A stretch of 63,023 bases of DNA. Origin: an uncultured Lachnospiraceae bacterium. GTDB lineage: Bacteria; Bacillota; Clostridia; Lachnospirales; Lachnospiraceae. Where the stretch lies: NCBI GenBank assembly GCA_902770965.1, contig CACXUY010000031.1, forward strand, positions 1 to 63,023. Direction: 5' to 3'. The position numbers were made by a program, and so were the translations under genes. The notes beneath the pieces were generated by a model. It saw only the letters and a program-made list of their open reading frames with translations. It ran no database searches and was not told the origin of the DNA. Positions 36,796-43,601 of the stretch are shown here, in pieces (the stretch's first letter is position 1; every line of letters begins with the position of its first letter).

Positions 36796-38549
36796 GATGT
36801 ATAGTTGTTGATCTCTCTCTTCACATATGAGGTATGAAGCAGATGGTGAGCCTTCTCTCCTCCGGGCTTGCCCAGGTACTCATCATAGACAGCCTTGATG
36901 CAAGGGTTGTCGTGAGACTTGCGCAGGGACTCGGAATTGTCCATGTCATAGAGGACTTTCGCGCGGAGGGCGCGGATATCAACTGTGTCACGGACGTAAC
37001 CGGGCTGGCGAGGCTGTCCGCCGCCATTGACGCAGCCACCGGGGCAGGCCATGATCTCGATGAACTGATAATCGTTCATCTCGCCGTTGCGAACCTTCTC
37101 CATGACCTCGCGGGCATTTGACAGGCCGGAAGCGACACATACCTTGACGGTCATGCCGCCGACCTCATAAGAGGCGGTCTTAATGCCCTTGGTGCCGCGG
37201 ACGTCGTCGAACTCAAGCTTCGGAAGCTCTGCTCCGGTTATGGTTTCGACAGCGGTACGGAGAGCAGCTTCCATGACGCCGCCGGTCGCTCCGAAGATCG
37301 TGCCTGCGCCGGAGCCAATGCCGAAGGGATCATCGAACTTCTCATCGGGAAGGATAGTGAAATCAATCGCGAAGCCCTTGATGAGCTTGGCAAGCTCCCT
37401 TGTGGTGATGCTGATGTCGACATCCGGTACGCCGTTGGCATCCTGGTCGTCACGGGTGCACTCGAACTTCTTCGCGGTACAAGGCATGACGTCGACCATG
37501 ACGATATCCTTTGGATCTATGCCCTTCTTTTGTGCCCAGTAGGACTTGATCATCGCGCCCTGCATCTGGGCAGGCGACTTACAGGATGACAGATGCTCGG
37601 TCAGATCCGGGAAATAATTCTCGCAGAACTTAACCCAGCCGGGTGAGCAGGAAGTGAACATCGGAAGCACGCCGCCCTTTGTGACGCGCTCGATGAGCTC
37701 GTTAGCTTCTTCCATGATAGTGAGGTCGGCGCCCCAGTCAGTGTTGAATACCTGATCGAAGCCGATGCGGCGGAGAGCCGCTACCATCTTGCCGTCTACA
37801 TTGGTTCCGATGGGATAGCCAAACTCCTCACCGAGGCCGGCGCGGACTGAAGGAGCAGTCTGGACGACAACCGTCTTTGAGGGATCATTCAGTGCGGCAA
37901 TGACCTTGGCTGTATCGTCACGCTCGGAAAGAGCACCAGTAGGACAGACGGCTATACACTGGCCGCAATGTATGCAGGTGGTGTCCGCAAGAGGCATCTC
38001 GAAGGGAGAGCCGATGTCAGTCTTGAATCCACGGTGGTTCGCACCGATGCAGGCGATACCCTGAGTGGCTTCACAGACTGCTGTACAGCGGCGGCAAAGT
38101 ATGCACTTGCTGTTATCACGGTACATATGAACCGCGCTGTCATCGATCACCGAAGGAGTCTTGTCTCCATCGTAATAGCCCTCATCCTCGATGCCAAGCT
38201 CGACAGCCATGGTCTGGAACTCGCAAGCTCCGGAGCGGACGCAGGACAGGCAGGAGCGGTTGTGATTTGAAAGAAGGAGCTGCATGGTCTTCTTGCGGGA
38301 CTCGATGACGCGGGGGGTGTTGGTGAATACTTCCATGCCCTCGTTGACCGGATATACACAGGCCGTGACGAGTGACCTCGCGCCCTTGACCTCAACGACG
38401 CACATGCGGCAGGCGCCGATCTCGTTGATCTCCTTCATGAAGCAAAGCGTAGGGATTCTGATACCAGCCAGGCGCGCGGCATCCAGAATGGTGGAACCAG
38501 CAGGAGCGCTGACGGCGAGGCCATTTATCTTAATATTGACATTTTCCAT
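36789..38549 (-). CDS. hndD: [FeFe] hydrogenase catalytic subunit, NAD(P)-linked (HndD/HydA type)
   Basis: A 586-residue hydrogenase with M3-type architecture. The N-terminal [2Fe-2S] domain has CFMKEINEIGACRMC, a His-Cys3 cluster HNRSCLSCVRSGACEF follows, then two [4Fe-4S] clusters (CILCRRCTAVC and CIHCGQCIAVCP), then the H-cluster domain with L1 TSCSPGW, L2 MPCTAKKFE and L3 MACPGGCVNGGG. L1 reads TSCSPGW instead of the classical TSCCPGW. It makes or oxidises H2 together with HndA, B and C, probably by electron bifurcation between NADH and ferredoxin. The ATG at 38549 is chosen because GGAGAAGGAG precedes it. Confidence 0.95.
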   Translation of the reverse strand: MENVNIKINGLAVSAPAGSTILDAARLAGIRIPTLCFMKEINEIGACRMCVVEVKGARSLVTACVYPVNEGMEVFTNTPRVIESRKKTMQLLLSNHNRSCLSCVRSGACEFQTMAVELGIEDEGYYDGDKTPSVIDDSAVHMYRDNSKCILCRRCTAVCEATQGIACIGANHRGFKTDIGSPFEMPLADTTCIHCGQCIAVCPTGALSERDDTAKVIAALNDPSKTVVVQTAPSVRAGLGEEFGYPIGTNVDGKMVAALRRIGFDQVFNTDWGADLTIMEEANELIERVTKGGVLPMFTSCSPGWVKFCENYFPDLTEHLSSCKSPAQMQGAMIKSYWAQKKGIDPKDIVMVDVMPCTAKKFECTRDDQDANGVPDVDISITTRELAKLIKGFAIDFTILPDEKFDDPFGIGSGAGTIFGATGGVMEAALRTAVETITGAELPKLEFDDVRGTKGIKTASYEVGGMTVKVCVASGLSNAREVMEKVRNGEMNDYQFIEIMACPGGCVNGGGQPRQPGYVRDTVDIRALRAKVLYDMDNSESLRKSHDNPCIKAVYDEYLGKPGGEKAHHLLHTSYVKREINNYTSD

Positions 38550-38569
38550 CTTTATTGTCTCCTTCTCCA

Positions 38570-40360
38570 TCATTTCTTATAGATTGCCTTGAACTTACAA
38601 GCATCCATACAGGCACCGCACTTGATGCACTTCTCCTGATCGATGACATGAGGCTGCTTCACCGTACCGGTGATTGCTTTCGCCGGGCACTGACGCGCGC
38701 AGAGCGTGCAGCCCTTGCACTTATCAGGATCGATGACATAGGACAGGAGTGCCTTGCAGACTCCGGCTATGCACTTCTTCTCAGTGACATGGGCGATGTA
38801 CTCATCCCTGAAATAATGAAGGGTAGAAAGCACAGGGTTGGGAGCTGTCTGGCCAAGGCCGCAGAGAGCGTTGTCCTTGATGTAGTTGCCAAGTTCTTCG
38901 AGCTTCTGTATGTCTTCGAGAGTACCCTTGCCATCCGTGATCTTGTTGAGGATCTCAAGCATCCTCTTCGTGCCGATACGGCAAGGAGTGCACTTTCCGC
39001 AGGACTCGTCGACGCAGAACTCCATGAAGAACTTTGCGATATCGACCATACAGTTGTCCTCATCCATGATGATCATGCCGCCGGAACCCATCATCGAGCC
39101 GATGGCTAGCAGGTTCTCATAGTCGATAGGAACATCGATCTCGGACATAGGGATACATCCGCCTGAAGGTCCGCCGGTCTGGGCGGCCTTGAACTTCTTG
39201 CCGTTGGGAACTCCGCCGCCGATCTCCTCGACGATCTCACGGAGGGTGGTGCCCATGGGAACTTCCACGAGTCCGGTATTAGTGATCTTTCCGCCGAGAG
39301 CGAAAACCTTGGTGCCCTTTGAGGTTTCTGTGCCGATGCTCTTGAACCAATCAGCGCCTTTGAGGATGATCTGAGTGACGTTGGCGTAAGTCTCAACGTT
39401 GTTCAGGATGGTAGGCCTCTGGAACAGGCCTTTGTTGGCAGGGAAAGGAGGACGAGGACGAGGCTCGCCGCGCTTGCCCTCGATGGAAGTCATAAGGGCT
39501 GTCTCTTCGCCGCAGACGAAAGCACCCGCGCCGAGGCGGAGCTTGATGTCGAAGCTGAAATCTGTGCCGAAAATGTTCTTGCCGAGCAGACCGTACTCCT
39601 CAGCCTGAGCGATGGCGATCTCAAGACGCTTGACAGCCAGCGGATACTCCGCACGGACATAAACAAAACCGTGAGCGGAGCCGATAGCATAGCCGGCGAT
39701 GGCCATGGCCTCGAGCAGGGCGTGAGGATCGCCTTCAAGGACGGAACGATCCATGAAAGCGCCGGGGTCGCCTTCATCGGCGTTGCAGCATACATACTTG
39801 TACTCAGGATCCACCTTATTGACCGCGCAGAACCGCCACTTCAGGCCGGTAGGGAAGCCGGCGCCGCCTCGGCCGCGAAGACCGGAATCAAGGATGGTCT
39901 GAATGACCTCTTCGGGGGTCATCTCGGTGAGAACTTTGCCGAGGGCCTGATAACCGCCGCGGCCGATGTACTCCTCGATCTTCTCAGGGTCGATAACACC
40001 GCAGTTACGGAGGGCAATACGCATCTGCTTTTTATAAAAAGCAGTATCGTTGAGTGTCTTGAGTTCCTTCTTCTCTTCTTCTCTATAGATCAAGCGCTCG
40101 ACCGGACGGCCCTTGAGCAGATGCTCGGCAACGATCTCGGCAGCGTCTTCGGGCTGGACGTTTGCATAATAGGTTGCATCGGGATAGACAATGACGATCG
40201 GTCCTAACGCGCAGAGACCATGACATCCGGTCTGGACGACTTCGACTTCCTCTGCAAGACCATGTTTCTTGATCTCTTCCTTCAGGTTATCCATAACCTG
40301 GATGCTGCCGGAGGAAGTACATCCCGTTCCGCCGCAAACCAATACTGTTGAACGATACAT
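38570..40360 (-). CDS. hndC: NADH-binding diaphorase subunit of the hydrogenase (HndC/NuoF type)
   Basis: 596 residues. N-terminal thioredoxin-like [2Fe-2S] domain (LVCGGTGCTSSGS and VQTGCHGLCALGP), then the NuoF domain with FMN/NADH-binding GLRGRGGAGFPTGLKW, CNADEGDPGAFMDRS and GAGAFVCGEETAL, the NuoF cluster CGKCTPCRIGTKRM, and a C-terminal 2[4Fe-4S] ferredoxin domain (CKGCTLCARQCP and CIKCGACMDAC). It binds NAD(P)H and is the probable bifurcation site. It ends 20 bp before hndD. Confidence 0.96.
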   Translation of the reverse strand: MYRSTVLVCGGTGCTSSGSIQVMDNLKEEIKKHGLAEEVEVVQTGCHGLCALGPIVIVYPDATYYANVQPEDAAEIVAEHLLKGRPVERLIYREEEKKELKTLNDTAFYKKQMRIALRNCGVIDPEKIEEYIGRGGYQALGKVLTEMTPEEVIQTILDSGLRGRGGAGFPTGLKWRFCAVNKVDPEYKYVCCNADEGDPGAFMDRSVLEGDPHALLEAMAIAGYAIGSAHGFVYVRAEYPLAVKRLEIAIAQAEEYGLLGKNIFGTDFSFDIKLRLGAGAFVCGEETALMTSIEGKRGEPRPRPPFPANKGLFQRPTILNNVETYANVTQIILKGADWFKSIGTETSKGTKVFALGGKITNTGLVEVPMGTTLREIVEEIGGGVPNGKKFKAAQTGGPSGGCIPMSEIDVPIDYENLLAIGSMMGSGGMIIMDEDNCMVDIAKFFMEFCVDESCGKCTPCRIGTKRMLEILNKITDGKGTLEDIQKLEELGNYIKDNALCGLGQTAPNPVLSTLHYFRDEYIAHVTEKKCIAGVCKALLSYVIDPDKCKGCTLCARQCPAKAITGTVKQPHVIDQEKCIKCGACMDACKFKAIYKK

Positions 40361-40379
40361 ATTTGAGGCTCCTCCTTAA

Positions 40380-40757
40380 TTATTTGAGATTGGACGATTC
40401 GAGGGTATAGTCGCGGACGACATGTCCGCCGATAAGATGGCGGGTAAGGACCTCCTCAGCCTTCTCGGGATTCATATGGACATAGGTGACCTTGGGCTCA
40501 CCGGGCTTGATCACTTCCACGATAGGTTCATACTGGCAAAGTCCGATGCAGCCAGTCTGGGAAACAACGATTTTGTCAGTAAGGTTCTTGTTCTGCACTC
40601 CATCCGCCAGAGTGCGCAGCACGGGACGTGCACCGCTGGCGATACCGCAGGTGGCCATGCCGACAAGGACGCGTATGCGGTCTCCGGCTTCCTGACGGAT
40701 ATTGACCTCATTCTGCATTTTTTCACGTATCTTTTTCAGTTCGTCTAGAGTCATCAT
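40380..40757 (-). CDS. hndB: Small [2Fe-2S] ferredoxin-like subunit (HndB type)
   Basis: 125 residues. A thioredoxin-like [2Fe-2S] fold with GMATCGIASGA and VSQTGCIGLCQYEPIVEV. Only three cysteines are in the usual ligand positions, which is the pattern I recall for HndB-type subunits. ATG 40757 has GGAGG 11 nt upstream; an apparent upstream TTG start overlaps it. It lies between the ATPase gene (gap about 250 bp) and hndC (gap 19 bp). Confidence 0.9.
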   Translation of the reverse strand: MMTLDELKKIREKMQNEVNIRQEAGDRIRVLVGMATCGIASGARPVLRTLADGVQNKNLTDKIVVSQTGCIGLCQYEPIVEVIKPGEPKVTYVHMNPEKAEEVLTRHLIGGHVVRDYTLESSNLK

Positions 40758-41008
40758 AGTGATCTGTTCCTCCAAAAATAAGTATTTCGGTCCCTGATTC
40801 CCGCGCCAGGTTCCGTGACCTGTTCTCGCGGCGGGAGCTCCGACCCGACATATCAGTTCTCATGCAATAAACTTTCACTGCAGCCATACGCCGTTGGCAA
40901 GGCTTATATATCCTGACTGGCGCTGTCAGCAAAAATACAGCTTATAGCCAACATACGAAAGGCTGCGTCAATGTTCTGGCAAAAGCAATAATATCACGCG
41001 GCTGTTCT

Positions 41009-41566
41009 TTAATATGCGGCTCCCCCATCCGTCTCTATCCGGTTCGCCTGCAGGTACTGCATGATAAATGCCGAGACATCCGGACTGTCAAAAGGCACGT
41101 CTCCCAAAATCATGCGGATCTCGCGGGTGTCAAGCTGAAACTCGCGTCCATTATACCGATAAATATAGAGAAAATCTGTGTCCTGATGGCAGGTAATAAG
41201 CGTGTGGATGGTGCTGTCCATATCTCCGAGCGGAACTCTGTCAACGCTTGAAAGCACAAATTCTGCTTTTGTAGTGGTTCCAACCCCGACCTCAGACGTG
41301 ATGTTGAAGCTTCCGCCCGTAAGCTCGGCTGCCTGCTTGAAGAAAGGCACTCCGAGACCTACCTTCCTGGTCTTGCGAGTGGTGAAAAAAGGGTCGGTTA
41401 CATGCTCGATCTGCTCCTGAGTCATACCGCAGCCGTCATCAGAAATGGTGACTGCCAGCCTGTCCTCTGCCGTGTTGGCATCCACGATGATCGTGACAAG
41501 TGATGCCTTCGCCCTGGTGGAGTTCTCGGCGACATCGAGTATGTTCAGGGATATCTCCGTCATCAT
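41009..41566 (-). CDS. GHKL-type ATP-binding protein in the hydrogenase operon
   Basis: A 185-residue protein consisting of a histidine-kinase-like ATPase domain: N box DVAENSTRA, G1 ISDDGCGMT, F box DPFFTTRKTRKVGLGVPFF, then GGSFNITSEVGVGT. There is no dimerisation/phospho-acceptor domain, so it is not a sensor kinase by itself; anti-sigma or regulator-type roles are possible. Similar ATPases occur within hyd operons of Thermotoga and Clostridia, function unclear. It begins 3 bp after hndA, pointing to one operon. Confidence 0.88.
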   Translation of the reverse strand: MMTEISLNILDVAENSTRAKASLVTIIVDANTAEDRLAVTISDDGCGMTQEQIEHVTDPFFTTRKTRKVGLGVPFFKQAAELTGGSFNITSEVGVGTTTKAEFVLSSVDRVPLGDMDSTIHTLITCHQDTDFLYIYRYNGREFQLDTREIRMILGDVPFDSPDVSAFIMQYLQANRIETDGGAAY

Positions 41567-41569
41567 AGT

Positions 41570-42061
41570 TTAATACTTCGCCAGAATCTCAGGCACCATA
41601 TCCGGAGTAAGACGTCCGTATACAGCATCGTTGATCATGACAACGGGGGCAAGTCCGCAGGCGCCTACGCAGCGGCAGGACTCAAGTGAGAATTTGCCGT
41701 CAGGCGTACACTCTCCCGCTCCGATCCCGAGTTCCTCTGAGAGCTTGTTAAAGACATCGCCAGAACCCTTGACGTAGCAAGCAGTTCCGAGGCAGACAGA
41801 AATCTGGTACTGTCCCTTCGGCTGCAGGGCAAACTGAGCGTAAAACGTGGCAATTCCATAGATCTTCTCCAACGGGATGCCGGTTTCGTTCGCGATTATG
41901 CACTGAACCTCGATAGGAAGATATCCATAGATATCCTGGGCCTTCTGCATAATCGGCATCAAAGAGCCCTTCTCGTCCTTAAGCTCAGCAATGACGACCT
42001 TCAGAGCAGCTTCCTGCTCTGGCGTTCCCTTAAAGGGAACGTTTTTCATTTTACAAGCCAT
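41570..42061 (-). CDS. hndA: NuoE-like [2Fe-2S] subunit of the hydrogenase (HndA type)
   Basis: 163 residues. Thioredoxin-like [2Fe-2S] ligands CLGTACYVKG and ESCRCVGACGLAPVVMI are those of NuoE/HndA; upstream comes a helical GYLPIEVQCIIANETGIPLEKIYGIATFYAQF region. It passes electrons between the flavin subunit and the hydrogenase. It is the first gene of the five-gene operon. Confidence 0.95.
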   Translation of the reverse strand: MACKMKNVPFKGTPEQEAALKVVIAELKDEKGSLMPIMQKAQDIYGYLPIEVQCIIANETGIPLEKIYGIATFYAQFALQPKGQYQISVCLGTACYVKGSGDVFNKLSEELGIGAGECTPDGKFSLESCRCVGACGLAPVVMINDAVYGRLTPDMVPEILAKY

Positions 42062-42352
42062 ATCTCAACCTCCTGTGTTTAATACCGGGCGAAACAGATC
42101 GCTCCGGTTAAAAGCGCCCCTCCCGGGCACGGCTTATAACATGAGTAACTGTCATGTACTCGCAAATGCTCCATGGGCAGGTCACAGCTCGGCTTATAAA
42201 AAGCCTGCATGCCAGGACCGATGCCGTCACGCTCTTGAAGCGCAAACTGCCCTCATGTTACATTTACTTAATTTATCTATGTTATATTATCATAAGCCGA
42301 AAAAATAATCTACACTGAATGTTGGCTGCATCGTGAAAACATAACACATGTG
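42062..42352. other. Spacer between the divergent hydrogenase operon and DUF1622 gene
   Basis: No gene seen. AT-rich minus-strand sequence with TATAAC at about 42280-42286 may hold the operon promoter, but no good -35 box was found. GGCTTATAA occurs twice (42129 and 42192). Confidence 0.4.
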
Positions 42353-42381
42353 TTGCGTTTTTATACAGAATTCGTTAGAAT
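42353..42381 (+). promoter_or_regulatory. Predicted sigma-A promoter of the DUF1622 gene
   Basis: TTGCGT (42353-42358), 17-bp spacer, TAGAAT (42376-42381), 32 bp before the start codon. Confidence 0.65.
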
Positions 42382-42413
42382 AACATACAAGACACATTTT
42401 GGAGGCCGAATCA

Positions 42414-42755
42414 ATGGGATCATTTATCGAATTCTCGGAACATATACTCACCGGAATCGTACAGTTCAGCACAGTTCTGATGGAGCTTTTCGGTGTCTGC
42501 GTCCTGGTCTTTACTGCCCTGAAAAGCTTCTTGAACTGGATACGCAAAAGCGATACTAACATACGGCTCGATCTGGCACAGGGGATTGCGCTCGCCCTGG
42601 AGTTCAAGATGGGCGGTGAGGTGCTCCGCACCGTCGTCGTGCGCGAATGGTCGGAACTCGGCATACTTGGCGCGATCATCGTGCTGAGAGGCCTGCTGAC
42701 CTTCCTGATCCACTGGGAAATAAGCAATGAAAAGAAGGAGATGCGCGGAGAATAA
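42414..42755 (+). CDS. DUF1622 family membrane protein
   Basis: 113 residues with about three hydrophobic helices (HILTGIVQFSTVLMELFGVCVLVF; LGILGAIIVLRGLLTFLIHWEI) and the DUF1622 core DLAQGIALALEFKMGGEVLRT. Function unknown; it is widespread in anaerobes. ATG 42414 has GGAGG upstream. It is monocistronic. Confidence 0.85.
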   Translation: MGSFIEFSEHILTGIVQFSTVLMELFGVCVLVFTALKSFLNWIRKSDTNIRLDLAQGIALALEFKMGGEVLRTVVVREWSELGILGAIIVLRGLLTFLIHWEISNEKKEMRGE

Positions 42756-42796
42756 CCCTCGCACCTCCATGGCGAGGCATTATCCACATGGCGCAC

Positions 42797-42932
42797 CCCA
42801 CCTCAGCTGATCTGATTTTGCAGCTGATCTGATCTGCAATTGATCTGCTTTTGCGGCTGATCTGATTTTGCAGCTCATCTGTTTTTGCAACTGATCTGTT
42901 TTTGCGGCTGTTCTGATTTTGCAGCTGATCTG
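42797..42932. repeat. Short tandem repeat next to the IS200-type element
   Basis: Seven or eight copies of an 18-21-bp unit, TTTTGCAGCTGATCTG and close variants (GCGGCTG, GCAACTG). It abuts the terminal hairpin of the IS element. It encodes no convincing protein and has no unique spacers. Confidence 0.8.
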
Positions 42933-42939
42933 AATCACC

Positions 42940-43576
42940 AACCACCAGTTCAACTGGTGGTTTGGGATTCGCCCTAAAAGGGCGATTACATGCACGCCCA
43001 AAGGGCGGGTGTCGTAGGCACTATTACCTACTGCCGCTGAAAAGCGGCTTCTTCTTGTTTCGATTCTTCTTCCTGTTCCTGTATGTAACGTTTGATCGCT
43101 TCTTCCGTTACATTACCCACTGTAGATACATAGTAGCCTCTGGCCCAGAATGCCTTATTCCATTTGTTCTGTAGCTCAGGGTGTCTGTCGAAGATCATCA
43201 GTGCGCTCTTTCCTTTGAGATACCCCATAAAGCTTGAGACACTGATCTATGGGGGTATGCTTACGCACAGATGTACGTGATCGGTGCATACTGCGCCTTC
43301 TATTATTTCTACGTTTTTGTACTGGCATAATGTTTTTATTATGTTTCTCACATCGGTGCGCACCGTTCCATACAATTTCTTCTTCCGATATTTAGGAATG
43401 AACACGATATGATACTGGCATTTCCACGCCGTATGTGATAAACTTTTTTTGTCCATTTGGACCGCCTCCTATTCTTAAACTGGCTTACGACACCAAGTTT
43501 ATTATATGATAGGAGGCTTTTTATTACTATATGTCACGCTACTGCTTACTCTATTCTCCCCAGCATAGCTGGGGGA
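42940..43576 (-). mobile_element. IS200/IS605-family element, TnpA only
   Basis: Ends carry subterminal hairpins as in IS200: AACCACCAG-TTCAA-CTGGTGGTT at 42940-42962 and TCCCCAGC-ATA-GCTGGGGGA at 43557-43576. Between them is a single TnpA gene. There is no TnpB. Exact cleavage sites cannot be placed. Confidence 0.8.
43028..43456 (-). pseudogene. tnpA: IS200-family transposase TnpA interrupted by an in-frame stop codon
   Basis: The frame encodes the whole Y1 transposase. SLSHTAWKCQYHIVFIPKYR starts the protein, DHVHLCVSIPP holds the HUH metal motif, SVSSFMGYLKGKSALMIFD and WARGYYVSTVG (catalytic Tyr region) follow. A single TAG at 43244-43246 replaces the lysine codon after SIPP. No frameshift or other lesion is seen, so the mutation is probably recent. 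Confidence 0.88.
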
Positions 43577-43601
43577 TTAGGGATTTCATTCACCCTCACT
43601 T

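Noticed and set aside
42797..42932. Possible CRISPR array
   Set aside because: Units are contiguous and variable, with no spacers of constant length and no cas genes.
42676..43001. Minus-strand frames with DQLQNQ/KISCKIRS repeats
   Set aside because: Translation of the tandem DNA repeat with no ribosome site or homology.
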